DNA from: Hydractinia symbiolongicarpus | Taxonomy: Eukaryota; Cnidaria; Hydrozoa; Anthoathecata; Hydractiniidae | Length of the DNA stretch: 64,000 nucleotides | Assembly (NCBI RefSeq): GCF_029227915.1 | Contig: NC_079886.1 | Coordinates: forward strand, 23,412,501-23,476,500 | Reading direction: 5' to 3' | Shown: positions 12,001 through 25,295 of the stretch, piece by piece | Layout: each line of letters begins with the position of its first letter | How positions within the stretch are numbered: position 1 is the stretch's first letter | Translations under genes and position numbers: made by a program | The notes under the pieces: generated by a model | Told to the model about the DNA's origin: nothing | The model's input: the letters and a program-made list of their open reading frames with translations, nothing else | The model's database searches: none

Positions 12001-13875
12001 GGTTAACCATATAGCTTTTTTACTTATTGGCTAAAATTGCTATAAAATTTAAATGAGACCATAGGAATTGTTTACGTATTATGTGGATATAACTTTGTTA
12101 ATCTCCAAGGACATGAATCTAAAATTTAGATATATTTTTCACGGTGAAGACATGAGTAGAAGAAAATGATTGACTCATACAAAATAGAATTTAACATAAA
12201 GAATTATTTAGGTTATTCTTTACAGACTGCGAAATAGATAGATAAAACAACTCTGGTAGTATGGTAGTGTGATAGGTCAACACGGTGTAATTAATGCCAG
12301 TTCGGTAGTGTGATTTATACTAGAATATATATTTCACACTGAAAACACTTGAGCATTTGCGACTTCTTATTTTCAAGAAATAAAATTTTTGTTTTGTTTG
12401 CGAACTCTTTACCCTTTCCTCTTGTGAAAATGTTTCGTGACGAAAGCATGGGTTTTCACCATACCCTGAAACCACATTACGAAAATAACACATTTAGTTC
12501 TTAAAATTAACTGTTAATCTCGCGTAAGCTTTTTCAACAATTCCATTCTATTTTTCAGGGGGTACAATCTATCCTATTGGTGTAAAAAAACAACTTCGCA
12601 TGCAAGAGATAGCCATGCAGAATAACTTGCCATGCGTTTATTTAATCGATTCAGGGGGTGGCTTTCTTCCTTTACAATCTGAAGTTTTTCCTGGCAAAGA
12701 ACACGGCGGACGAGTGTTCTATAATGAAGCCATCATGAACTCGGAAGGAATACCACAGGTGATTTGTACTTCTTCTCAGTTGTTTTTTATTTTATTTATT
12801 GTCAAAGCCAAACCTTCAGAGCAAATTTCCTTATTTTTATATATTTTTGCAATTTTACACACCTTTTCAGATTTGCCTCGTCGCTGGATCATGTACTGCT
12901 GGTGCGGCATATATTCCTACAATGGCAAACGAAGTTGTTATGGTAGATAAAATTGGAACCATCTTTCTAGCTGGCCCTCCGTTGGTGTACGCAGCTATAG
13001 GTCAGCAAATATCAGATCAAGATCTTGGTGGGGCTACAGTGCATTGTGACGTCAGCGGATGCGCCGACTATAAAGCTAGCGATGAAGTTGAAGCTCTTGA
13101 AATGTTAAAAGATGTTATGTCGACGTTGAATGTCGAAACGCATCTAAATGAAAAGACGTTTGCGGTGGAGGAACCTTTTTATGACCAACATGATCTTGAT
13201 GTACTTTCCATCGCACGTGATTCGAATGAACGGTTGTATATTCGATCGATATTATCACGTGTTGTTGACGGTAGTAGATTTCATGAGTACAAACCCACGT
13301 ATGGTGTAGAACTTTTAACAGGTTTTGCTCATGTAAATGGTATCTTAGTTGGCGTTGTGGCAAATAATGGTGTGTTTACACCACAAGCTTGTTTGAAAGG
13401 ATCCAATTTTGTATCAATTTGCAACGAACGTGGAATTCCAATAGTATTTTTACAAGACATTTCCAAAGATAATGATGAAGGTAAAAATCCAGACCTTATA
13501 AAATATCAGTCCGAATTTATGTCGGCTGTCGCCACGTCAAAAGTACCAAAAATCACTATCGTATTGGGCGACAGTTTTGGCGTGGGAAATTACATCATGT
13601 GTGGAAGGAGTATGGGCCCGAGGTTTTTGTATTTGTGGCCAACCGCCAAAATATCTTTAGACCATACAGAAAATATGAAAGAAAATAATACATTTTACGG
13701 CGAGCGGGATCAAATAGATAATAGCGTTTCATGTTATTACGGATCAGGTAGAATATGGGATGATGGTGTTATTCTTCCTGAAAAAACTCGAGAATACTTA
13801 TCGTTGTCGTTAAACGCGTGCCTAATGTACAAAAATGTTGATAAATCTTCACAACGAAATGTGTTACGCATGTAA
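9058..13875 (+). CDS. Divergent methylcrotonoyl-CoA carboxylase beta-like protein
   Basis: Exons 9058-9301, 11206-11433, 12559-12758 and 12871-13875 join in frame into 558 residues, about the length of MCCC2. Family hallmarks are present: a GGGE motif followed by [13 protein letters not shown], the [29 protein letters not shown] block, [48 protein letters not shown]-like RVVDGSRF, and a C-terminal NYIMCGR...PRFLYLWP. By family it is the carboxyltransferase subunit of a biotin enzyme of mitochondrial leucine breakdown, and the basic N-terminus could be a presequence. It is unusual. The segment GGEQAANVLA and roughly 20 residues after it are missing (here [14 protein letters not shown]). SYGAGNYG is SFGVGNYI, and CTAGGAY is CTAGAAY. 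It may be a diverged paralogue with altered activity, and I cannot say whether a canonical copy exists elsewhere. Confidence 0.85.
9385..9515. repeat. Diverged direct repeat, copy 1
   Basis: Shares tctggcaactctgc and a downstream gactttgaaaaat...ggtgtttgcacaa block, in the same order, with 9661-9775. Lies in intron 1 of the MCCC2-like gene. Confidence 0.55.
9661..9775. repeat. Diverged direct repeat, copy 2
   Basis: Second copy of the repeat at 9385-9515 (tctggcaactctgc, aactttgtaaaaat, gggcgtttgccaa). Family unknown. Confidence 0.55.
11561..11872. mobile_element. 312-bp MITE with 31-bp TIRs in intron 2 of the MCCC2-like gene
   Basis: Begins GGGCTGTTCATATGGAGGCG and ends with the exact inverse (cgcctccatatgaacagccc). 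The inverted match runs about 31 bases, through GGGCTGGCTCGG. Related subterminal copies of the ggcgggctggctcgg/catatgaac words occur inside. No coding capacity. The target duplication is not obvious, so the superfamily is not assigned. Confidence 0.85.
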
Positions 13876-15124
13876 CGCTAGAGTTAACGGGGTTCGTTCG
13901 GGCCGGGGTTCGTAACGTATCTAAATCTGGAAAAATGGGCTGTCTGTTTTATTTTGGTTAAATGATGGCTTTAACAACAGTTCTAAAAACATAGGAGACT
14001 TTTTATTCGAGATTTTAAAAAATAACTCTGCATTATTATTATCCTTTTTTACTAAACTGATGTGTAAATATAATATTATTTTTTTGCTATATTGCAATTT
14101 TATTATTGCGACTTCTCGCCATTTTCGCGAAATTAAGTATCCGTGAAATGTAATAATAGGCATGTGTATTTTTTGTAATATATTGTACTGCATGGTGTCT
14201 ACCAGGTCAGATGTATCAGGAAAAAGTTATGACATTCACATACCGTTAACTAATTCAGAAACGTCTGGAAATTTCTGGAAATTCAGGGAACAGTTTGTGC
14301 ACGATCAATGTCAAATATGTTATGTCATGGAGGCGGATCTGGTTGGTGGTCATTCTTGACTCCAATTTTGTTCAAATATTCGAAAAGAGCATCAAGAGAA
14401 AAGGTACTGAAGATATATAAATACATATTTTTTTATGTAAAATATAGTATTCTGGAACAAGTCTCCGTAAAACCGCCAATACAAGTAACTTTTTTTTATA
14501 AATTTCGTTTCAAAAGAGTGAAAAGATTGTCATATGTTTGTTTTAACGAATCTTGAGAATATTAAGATTTAATCAGTGGTAGTTGTTTTAAACTGATCAA
14601 TTTGGATTTTTTTTTCGAAATTAACACTTAGACGGCAGAACACGTAGATCTAGGTCGAAAATCAGGCAAAAGCAGCCCCTCATAACGCTCGTGAACTATA
14701 TTAGTATGAAAAGTGCTTCCCATGTTTTATGAATTGGGCTAGCCAAGGTTACTGAACATGAACCATTTACGTTTTTACCAATTGCAACTGAAATTTTTAA
14801 AAATTAATTATTCTTCGCCCAAAAAGTCTCTTCTTAAAAACTAGTGCGTATTCTAAGGGTTATTGCAAAACTTTTGAGAGTGCAACTCACAACATATTTT
14901 AACGTCAGAGATTATTAAGCAGTACAAAAATTGGATGCATACTTTTTCAAAAAAGTAATTCATTCAAACAAAATTTTTCATTAGACTCATTGACCCGCTG
15001 TCAAACTTTTTAAAAGAAAACACGTGGACACTTATAAAAATATTAGATAGATTTCAATCTCCTTTAGATAGAAAATAAAGCCGGTAAAAATGGGTTCTGC
15101 CGGGATCCGAAATAATGCTGCAGC

Positions 15125-15180
15125 CAACCTCGTTCCCAGGGCATTTTGCCTTGTTGATGGCGGCGTGTTGCGGCGCAACC
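15125..15180 (+). mobile_element. Solo left end of the CAACCTCG element family
   Basis: The first 34 bases (CAACCTCGTTCCCAGGGCattttgccttgttgat) match the start of the MITE at 1873 base for base, then diverge into a GC-rich ggcggcgtgttgcggcgc stretch. No right end is visible, so this is a truncated copy. Confidence 0.75.
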
Positions 15181-15209
15181 CTTTAGAATCGATACCCAGG
15201 ATATATGGA

Positions 15210-15275
15210 CAAAACAGACAAAAATGTGGGGACCAGTAAACCCGTGGATTTTTATGCGGGCAACGACTAGTCTCT
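15210..15275 (-). repeat. Inverted fragment of the repeat at 28964
   Basis: The reverse complement contains gactagtcgttgcccg and aaaatccacgggt, matching the head of the repeat at 28964-29110. Confidence 0.5.
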
Positions 15276-15838
15276 TTTATAAATACCCGGACCTCGTTTA
15301 ACCGCTTAGCTGAACTGATTCTTTATGTCAAAGATGCCGGCCGAATTATCTACAACTGTCAAACGTAACGACTGAATATGTAACCAGTGGAATTTTTTAC
15401 GAGCTAACGACTAAAATTACTGCGACGGGGATTACGGTCCTTAGTTTGTAATTAATAACACAGGTTTGGCTTACAGAAGTTCCGGATGCGTTCCGAAAAT
15501 GGCTGGACACTAAAAAAACTTGGTCACGTTTGTATAACTTTAGTGAATTAGTAAAATAATTTAATGATGCGAGACATTAACACAAATTTAAAAAAAAAAT
15601 CATAATTTTTCCTAAACGCTTATAAAGATTTGTAGAACACACTTAGCAAAAAAATGTAAAAAACGCTTCACCTTAAAATGGAGAGCAAAGTTAAAAATTT
15701 GTAGTAGAAAATCGGGTGAACTTGTGCCAACTCCAATTTTATAAATCGTAGAAAAAAATTTAAAAAAATTTTCAAATAAAACTGGTGCAAAACGAATAAA
15801 TTTTATAAAATGTAGCTATAAAATTAAGATAAACTAAT

Positions 15839-18800
15839 TTATTTATTCACTTCATCGATTAGTTCGTTATTATTATTACTGTTATTATTATTGTTGTTTT
15901 TATCCGAAGATATTTTTTCTCCAGGGCTGTCATGTATCGCTTGCATCATTCCCTTCGGTATATTACCATGCGTATCCATATGCATCAAAAGTTCGACTTT
16001 CTCTGAAAAGGTCTGGTCACACAGCCTGCACGGAAATACAACTTCATTTACATCAGGTTTCAAACTTTTCAAATTTGTTGAAGCTTTAGTTTTAGTTTTT
16101 TCAACCCCTGTCGAGTTCTCTCGTATTTCTTTTATTACGTCTGCCGGCAACTCGTCGTGAACTTCCATATTATGCAACAGTAAATCTTCTTTTTGATAAA
16201 ATTTCTCGTCACACATAGTACAAGCGAAGATTTGATTACGATGAACGTCAAAATGTTTCAAGAGTTCTTCCTTTTCTTTAAACGTTTCTCCACAGATGGA
16301 GCAGCCGAATGGATTCTCAGCCGAAGTTGTGTGGCTTTTCATATGTTGCTTTAGGCTCCATGTGCAGCGAAAAGTTTTGTTGCAATGTGCACAGTTGACT
16401 GTTTTCCGATCTTTGTTATGTATCAACTCGTGACGTTGCAGGTTGGCTTTCTGTCGAAAGGCTTTGTGACACACCCTACATTGGAAAGGTTTTTTGTTTA
16501 AATGAATCAGTTTGTGTTTAAGCAGGTTAGCTTTCTGTGAAAATTGTTTTCCACATATATCGCACACGATCAAACTATGAGCTGTGCGCTTGTGTGCTTC
16601 CAAGCTTGCCATAGAGATGAAGAGCTTCGAACAAGACTCGCAGTGAAAAGTTTCTTTCTCATTGTCTTTTGTTTCATTGTTCCCTTCATCGTCAAAGGTA
16701 TTTATAGTGCTCACCAAGGCGTCGGAAGGCACCACAGTTAAAATGGACTCACCAGTGTCATCTTCTTCATATAAGGATGAACTGGTGTGATTTGACGTGT
16801 TGTGCGAAAATTCTTCTGCACTACCAATCATCGTTGGGAGAGGTTCATCTTCTTCTGAAAACTCGTAATCATCCATATTCTTCTTGATTCTCATTCGTTG
16901 CGACTTTCTTGCCGGAGGGCTACTCTCCCCCACAGAAGTTCTTTCATCAACTTGCTCAGGTTCTTGTTTTATCTCTTCATTGACACACATCTCCTCGTAA
17001 TATTCTTCCTCTTTAATCAACCGTTCAGCGTCTTCTATATCCTCTTCTTTCACTTCTAAGCCATTCACCTTATTACGTTTCCCAGTTCGATGTGTCTGTA
17101 TATGTCGCTTCAAATTTCCCTTTTGATTGAAACGCTTTGAGCAGATGGAACAAGAAAATGGCTTAGCACCTGTATGTATCAAAGAATGCGTCTTCAGGGA
17201 AGCCATGTGGTTAAAACGCTTTCCACAAACGTCACATATAAAATCTCGATTTTGTGTATGGGTGAGCTGATGTCTTTGCAAATTAGACTTTTGACTAAAA
17301 GGGCGTTGACAGATGTGGCACGAATACGGCTTCTCTCCACTGTGCACGACCAAATGCTTATCAAGGTTAGCCTTGTGGTTAAATCGTTTTGAGCAGAGAG
17401 TGCATTTGTAAGGGAAGCTTCCAGTATGTAAGAGCATATGTTTTTCTAAGCTGTACTTGTAAGTCAGCACACGGTTGCATATTTTACAACTATAATTACC
17501 GCGTTCGTATCGTCCTTTACTCTCATACTCTTCAGCACCTCCTAAAATGTTGTCCTTAATGAACTCTTCGTTTTCTTTGATTAGTAACTCTTCACTCTCA
17601 GATAGTGTGTCCTCACCCATCGCATCATCTTCTTGCACATCCTCGTTTGATAATGAAGGCTTCGGCATCCTTTCATTGTTCAATCCGTCGTAGCTTTCTC
17701 TGGTTGAAGAAGATTCTGAGCTAAGTCTTAAAGGCTCCAAATGCGCAACTGAGTAGTGTTCTCTCATGGCGGCTTTCGAAGGAAACAGTCCCTTACATAC
17801 TGGACAACGTGATGTGCGCGTAACAGGACTTTTCGTGTCTGGACAATCTGATTTCTTCTCAACGTTAGCTTCTGGAAGGTCAGCAGTACCTAATGAAGAT
17901 GCACTTTGCGTCGTAGCTTTGGGTGATGCATTGGTTGAGTAACGAGACGTTACAAGTGGTGTAGTAGGAGAAGTATTAATCATTACACCAATCGTATGCT
18001 TTGCAAGACTGCCAGTTGAAGTCTCAGCATGTGTGGCCATGTGACTTTCAAGTTTAGCCACTGACATGAAGATTACTCCGCAAGCATTGCATTGTAGTGG
18101 ACATGCTTGATTTTCTTCGTAAGCTTTAGTGATGTCGGTAAGATCACTTGGTGTTGTATCTGTCGAGAAACCTCTTTGATGGCATTGCAAATGTTGGCTA
18201 AATATGATGGGCGAGTCGAACACAATGTCACATGTCGCACAGCGGAATGTTTGGCCTGGTGTTGATTGCTCGAAATACTTTTGCGGTAGGGAAATATTGG
18301 GTGTGGCTTCTTCGATGTGTTCGCTGAAATGTCTTTCAAGATTATCTGTGGTGGAGAACTTTTGTTCGCACAAGTAGCATTGGTTAGAAGACGGTGCAGC
18401 ATGAACGAGCATGTGTCTTTGAAGATTGGTCCTCGAGACGAATAACCGGTTACACGTTTGACAAATGAAATTAGTTGAACCGTTCGTATGCACTGAATAA
18501 TGCTTTTGTAACGAAGCTTTTTGTCGAAACGCTTTTCCGCAGACGTAACACTGAAATGGCCTCGAGCCAGTATGTATCATTAGATGCTTCTGCAAGTTCA
18601 CTTTTTGTGCAAAGGTTTTATCGCATATATCGCAGCGAAATTCCGACGTGCTACCACTAGCTTTGCGTTCACTCATGGTATTCATCGCTTCCAATAAGCT
18701 CTCGTTGATCGCATTGTTTACTTCGGACTCATTCGGAATTTCATTTAATGCAGCCAATAACTCTTCCTTCGTATGCTCGGTGTGCGATAAAATATGGCGT

Positions 18801-21800
18801 TGTAAATTTGCTTTCTGTGTGAAGGATTTGCAGCACATCCGACAGGTAAACGGACGACTGCCGTCATGAATATGCATATGACGTTGCAGATTTACTTTCT
18901 GTGTGAAGCGACGTGAGCAAATATGACATTGGTGTGGTTTAACGCCACTGTGAACGATTAAATGTGTGGACAAATTTGTACGGTGACGAAATTGCTTTCC
19001 GCAGATATGACAATCCAGCGATGATGACCGATTCACATGAATGAGCGAGTGTTTTGCTCGGTCATTCTCACTTTCAAAGAGCTCATCACATAAATTACAT
19101 CGATATCTGCGTTTAGTTTCATTTGCGGCCGCCGTCTTTAATAACGCGTCGTTGACTGGTTGGAAATCTAACGTCGTCATCGAAGGTTCATTTTGATTAT
19201 CTTGTTTATCCTCGAAAACGTTATCATCTTCTCGTTTGATTGTTAATAGTGATAAAGACATTAGCTCTCCCGGTGTTTTCTCCACTGACACATTTGAAGT
19301 GTGCGAAGAAGTTGAAGAGCTTGTTGTTGCTAAACCAAAAAGAAAAATCTGTAAAATCAAAAGGATTAACAAGACGTGAAAAAGTTTAACGACTACTTAA
19401 TAAACAGTTTGAAAAAAACTTAATTTTGTTTATACTCTATTATTCTGTATCTATTCTCCTACCTTTCTCACCACCAGGACCATCATTGGTAGTTCTTTTA
19501 GGTAATATAAACACTTCTCTACGCGAATGTTGGTGCGTTTGATGGTGGTGAACGAGTTTACTATAATCAACAAAAGATTTCTCGCATAACGTGCACTGGT
19601 ACAGCTGATCGAACGGTTGCGTATAAACAAACTCCTTCTCGTGTTCTTCGCTGTAATGTAGTTTTAACTTATCCTTATGATCAAACAGAAGGTGACAAAA
19701 CTTGCAATTAAAGGTGCCGGGTTTCAATAATTTGGGCGGGTCTTGTTTAAGTAGATTAACTTGATCGTGCATAAACATGTGCTGCTTGAATTTTGTGTCA
19801 TCATAAAACACTTCAGAACAAATCGTGCAACGCAGTACAACTGACGGTTGTAACTTTTCCAACTCTTGCTCACTGGTGTCCATAAAGAAGCCGTCGGAGG
19901 GTCGCCGGTCAGCATTTTCAACGAATAACTTCGTTATGTTATCCACGTTTGATTTTAGGGATTGCAGTGAGGAAGACGATGCGCGGCGTTGCATAGAATC
20001 CGTCGCAACGTATCTAGGCGACACGTGGGGCATGCTGGCGTGGTGGGGTACCACCGAGACTTGAGATGGTAGCATTCCATCTTTCGCTTCGACAGCTTCT
20101 CGTGGACTCAAAGGATATTTCGCTATGTATGTTGACAAGTTCTGATTGGTGTCTGTTATATTTTCACCATTTGACGTTCGTTTTGTTAAAGCGTCGTCTT
20201 TCTCAGAAACTTTTTCACTTCCTGTTTCAATTTGACTGTTTTTCTCCTGGTGAACTATTTGTTCAGTTTTGCCAGTTGATAAGGTGGTGAAATCTGTAAA
20301 AGAAAGAGTCTATTGTTGGATGAAGATATTTTTTTTTAATTGGACAGATCTCATGAACCCATGACGTGTTCTTCTCCGTTATTGGTGAGGAAAAAACAAA
20401 TAGCTAATAACAAATTTTTAAAAGTGAAAAAAAATATTAAAGCTGAAAATATTATGTTGGAGCTTTACGAAAATTACTTAAAATTAAAAAGAGGCCCAGT
20501 GTAATTCATGTTTACAAAAATTTACAGCAAGTTCTCTTAGCCTCTAGACACATACAACATTCTTTCCACATTGAGATTTGACACATTATATTGGTATGAT
20601 CAATAAGACATCCATAAACAAATTCTTGTTGACAAAAACCATGCGACTGTACTCGTTGAAAAATTTTAACTATGCATATATTTGGATTGTGTACGCAAGA
20701 ACGTTGGATTCGCTACAACCACAGAAAATAGTCACGTAAAAACGTAAACCCTGGGTTGTTTTCTATAGAGTGAATGCTTTTTTTTCGGTTATCAGTTTTT
20801 CAAATCTCACTTTAAAAAAAGCAGATTAACTTAGAGCATCTTTAAAACTGTATCACAACTTGATAGAATATTACAATTTGTTTTGAAAAGAGCATCTTAG
20901 AACTTAGGCTTTAAAAGACATTTGAAATGAATAAATTCTTATAGAAAATGTGTATAAAAAAATGAAGAAATTATAAGTTACCATCTTTTCTGTTCTTTTG
21001 CAGTCTGGAGATAACAGCGTTGATACCACCTTTAAAACATTTTCGTTGTTTGGAGGAATTTGTCGAAGAAAATAAATCTTCAAACTCAGGTTCGTCAACT
21101 TCGTCTTTTTCTTCATTCTGAAAATTAGAAAGCAAAACCTAATTCACAAAATGACAATGATTAAACAAAAAGCAAACTCATTCCCAACTCCTTTCAGCAC
21201 TTTTTTAATAAAGAAACTGGGATCGAGGTTGAAGATAATAATGAAGAAGTATCTGTAAGAACATACATCGTCTTTTGCTATCTTCTTTGCCTCTACTTTA
21301 ATGTTTTCTGCATGCGATTTCAAAAAATCTTCAATAAGGAGTGCATCAATACTTCGAAGATGTTCTTCGCTCTCCCATGTGTTCTTCCATTGCACTTCAA
21401 ATAATCTTTCACCACTCTAACATAAAACATAGAGGGAAAAATTAGCTGACCAGCAACGAGATGTACTGACCAGTATTCAGCAAAATATAGGTCATTTCAT
21501 GCTTTGACGTAAATTGTCGCCTTATACGTAATACTCGAAGTGACTTTATCATTGCTTGATTTTGAAAGTAGGAATGAATGCTGGGAGACAAAAAAAAGAA
21601 ACAGAAATATCTAGATTTTAGACTTAAACCACTGTTATAACTAAAAGATTTTCTTGTAAAACCATAAAACTTATTCGCCGGGGAACATATATTCATTAAA
21701 CCCACTTCAAAAAATCCTAAAATATTAGTGTGGATATTTTCTCTGTTTGGTTGACATGAACGTTAATGTATGCGATGATTGTATTGTGTTCATATTTTAA

Positions 21801-23147
21801 AAAATTATATATTGTCGCTTCACTTCAAACAAAATATCGTTTTTCCGTAATGGCTTTGGTACGACAAATCACTTATTATATAAAAACACAAGAAAAGAAA
21901 GAATTTTCATTGTTTTCCAACGAACGCCTTATGATTGAGTGTCAATTTTTATACACAAGGTTCATTTTTTTCGCCTAAAGGAGAAATCATTTTTGACAAA
22001 TTATTTTAGAAGTTATTAAAAATAAAATCAATATTTAAATATAAGGATAAAAAAATGGTATAGCTGGAAAAATTCAAACCCCGAAATCTAAAACTACTGC
22101 AAGTCCGAACTTGTGGCGAGTGAAAAATGACTCTTTAGTATAAACAGAAAATATTTTGCAAACATTCACTAAAGTCGGATAAACTTTCTTTCAACAAAGA
22201 ACAAACAAAAAGTCAAAATGAAGTGTCAGTAAAGGGATGAAAAAAAATCACTTTCACATTACTTGCTGAGAAAATATTTTTTTTTAAGAGAAAACTCATT
22301 TTTTTACCACGCAAAAGTAAACAATACAAATACTCAAACAAAAAGCAAGTAAGACAACTACAAGGTCCGTGGTTGTTTTCACTAAACATTCCGATCTGTT
22401 TTTGATGTTTTTATAAAGTTTCCTTTTTTTTCTCTTTTTCTCTCTCTCTTTTTCAAGGTCTCGCCTTAATGAATGAAAGTGCAAGAAGAAAATGTATTGT
22501 TTTATAAGACAATGCAACGTATAAAACATTATAAAATTTATCTTTTACAAATGGAAAAAAGACTTCAAACGAATACCCCCGTTTTCTCTTCCCTGATCTA
22601 ATTTCCTCGCCTCACTGCACTTAGTTATTCATTCCAAAGCATGAATTTGAATCACAAACACTCCATCGCCGATGTTTTATAATTAGAAGAAATAGGCTTT
22701 AAAATAACCAAACATAATTATGTATCCGCGAAGGAGATCAACAGTCTTTATAATGTTATTACAGTCATTGAACTGAGAAAAAGAGTCTATTATAAAAAGG
22801 CTTTTATTGTGCGGAGAACAAAAGTTAAGTATCATGTAAAATAGAACTATATTTAGCGGAACACCCTTCGTTTCAGTTCAGAAATTTTTTAATGAAGATA
22901 AAAATGAACTGTGGACGAGAAAATCTTTATCCAACACAAATCCGGGAAAAAAAAAAATCAAAGTTTTTTTTGCAGAAAAAAATATGCCCAAGAAAAAGGC
23001 TGCAAGGCCTTAATTTCTCCAAAACGCAAATGAAAAATAATGTCGCTGAAAAAATTAAAACATGAATTATTAATAAAATTAATCTTAAAAAATCCATACC
23101 TCAATCTGTTTGATGTTTATTATCTTTTCAATTTCTTTTCCAAACAT
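15839..23147 (-). CDS. Chromodomain-like plus about 26 C2H2 zinc fingers, 1,551 aa
   Basis: Five coding exons on the minus strand: 23147-23100, 21416-21267, 21117-20982, 20293-19463 and 19329-15839. All splice sites are GT-AG and the total (4,656 nt) is in frame. Exons 1-2 encode a chromodomain-like fold (EKIINIKQIESGERLFEVQWKNTWESEEHLRSIDALLIEDFLKSH). Against HP1 the central Trp and the WES/PEEHL block are present, but about five loop residues are missing and two of the three usual aromatic-cage positions seem changed. An acidic exon follows, then 3 C2H2 fingers in exon 4 and 23 in exon 5, many ending QRH or KH with TGxxPF-like linkers, grouped in clusters separated by acidic linkers. It is probably a nuclear DNA-binding regulator. 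Its targets are unknown and I know no named orthologue. Confidence 0.85.
21185..21231. mobile_element. 47-bp mini-element with CAACCTC-like ends (degenerate)
   Basis: Opens caactcc and closes gggatcgaggttg. It has the same length and central acttttttaa...ctggga layout as the element at 61128. No target duplication seen. Lies in intron 2 of the chromo/zinc-finger gene. Confidence 0.4.
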
Positions 23148-25295
23148 TTTCCGTAAAACGAAAAAAATGTCTTCTTAAAATCCTTTAACGTCCTCTATCA
23201 TTGACAATCATTTTCTCATCTGTTTTTTTAAGTCTCTTCTGAAAACTATTATGATACTCATATAATAGGAAGAATAATGGCTTTTCCTCGCTTCACTTAA
23301 CACAGATATCCGCAATCAATTCACAGACCAGATTAAAAAAACAAAAAAGAAAGTTTATCTAGACTTCTGAAATGAAAACATCAATATTGTTATTTTAATG
23401 TCATTTCGTTTGAATAAACGGGATGAAAATATGATCTTGTGAAGTAATTTTTCTAATCACGTGGTTTTTTCACGGTGAGAACTTTTTTGAAACTCAAACA
23501 CTTCGTGGGCTTAGATAATTTTTGAAAAGTTGTTGATATTAAATAGATCAAATACAATAATCTGATAAAATAAATTTATACAAAATTTCTTTCTTTTAGG
23601 AAAAAAAATACCTATATTTATGCCGCATTTCGCGCCTTCTGCTAAAACATTTTCCAAGCAGTTAATTAATATACTAGACTACCATTGGGACTAACAAAAA
23701 TAGTATACCGAAAAAATTATATTAGTCACGTGACTACAAGAAGAACGATTTAGTCAACTTTTGGGTGGTATATTTTACAGGGTTTGAAAGATAATGAATC
23801 ACGAAGTAAACCAAAGAATTAACTAACAATAAAAAATTTAAAAACTTTAGTTCTGACTAAAGTGCATGAAATATAAAGAAAAGCACTTGACATCAAAAAT
23901 GAATTCAACTCCGGTCTGTTTTTTTGATTTTATTATGTTGGGTGGTTTTCAATAACAAATAAAAACTGATGACTATTTAATAGGAAACAAAGAAGAAAAA
24001 GTGATAACTTTTCGTCTCATGTCTATTAAAAGTCATTACCGATTAAAGATTAAATTGAAAAAAAAAGACGATAAAGGAATTGAATTCCTTTGGTGACAGT
24101 AAAAAGCATTATTTTTCTATTGCAATCGCTGACAAAGTCATCTTTATACTCTATTGAAAGTAATTTGAATGCGAGATGTAATTATGAGAAATTGTTGAAA
24201 TATATTTTAAGACAAAAAACTCTTTTAATCTTCGAGGTATGTAGATTGGGATGGAAAAGAAAAAAAAATTTTTTTGTTGTTGATGCGAGATCTTTTCTCC
24301 ACTTTTAATGAAGTTTTATGTAAATAAAAAACTTGTTGCGTAAGGAAAAAAATACAAAAAAATGAAATTTTCAAAATGAAACCGTATATCTTTTAGTTGC
24401 ACAATCCTATCGAATTAAAAAGTAGGTCTTAAAATTTTTTCCGCATTTCTGACGAAAATTCTTTTCCTCATACGAAAACTAGAAAATTGGGAAAACAAAG
24501 AGGCAGCGGTTTCCTCTTAAAATCGACCAAAAGCAACAACAAACTTGTGAATTGCTTTTGGGAAAAGATACTAATTATAGTGGATGACAAATCTTAATAA
24601 AAACCGCTTTGAATTCGGAGGACTACACTTATTTTCATAATTACTCAAGCGTAAAACCTGAAAAAAAACCTTAAATTTAAATTTCTTCAGGACTAAGCCA
24701 GATCGTTTTTAATCGCCAGATTGACATGAAAATAATAATCTTGTTAGTCGAACGATTAGACTCCAGAATTCGTTTCAATGTCTAAAAAATTTCAGAAATT
24801 TTTAAAGATGAACTGGAAAAACTATTTCAGAAAGAAAAACACAAAACATCTTTTTTTTTTCATTTCCGACACGGATTTCTCTCCGAGGAGAAATCGCAAG
24901 AGGTAAACACAGTGAAAATTTTTTTCAATATATTAAAACAAAACACTCCTTTATACTGTGTTTTCCGATTACACTCGTCTATTTAAAGAATAAGTTAACA
25001 AATGTTTGAATGTTCAAAAGAAATAACAGATCAGTGCGAAACAAGACGGTTCATATATCAGTCACACGAAAATCATGACAAAATGTCTTTTTAGAATAAC
25101 TTTTTCATAGTTTTAGAAATTCTTTCGAAAAGTATATACAGCTTGTATTTAGGCGCCATGTATGCATGCTTTCACGTTGCCCTCAGTACGCTCAATTCGA
25201 TTTAACGTTTCCATGGTAACGTACTTTTTCAAGTAGGGACGAGTACTTTAACCAAACTGTGATTTTTCTGACAGCAGTCAACAGCGAACAGCAAC
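23148..25295. other. Intergenic: upstream of the chromo/ZF gene, downstream of CPSF2
   Basis: AT-rich. It must hold the promoter and 5' UTR of the chromo/zinc-finger gene and the 3' UTR of CPSF2, but I cannot place their elements. No other gene seen. Confidence 0.5.

Larger units (their letters stand above)
13876..15838. other. Intergenic stretch between convergent genes
   Basis: Separates the 3' ends of the MCCC2-like (+) and chromo/zinc-finger (-) genes. Apart from the two repeat fragments at 15125 and 15210, no gene is recognised. Confidence 0.5.

Noticed and set aside
19330-19372. Hydrophobic N-terminus MLILLILQIFLFGLA as a signal peptide for the zinc-finger protein
   Set aside because: It is translated intron sequence. 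The acceptor at 19331/19330 joins the exon in phase to the upstream exon.
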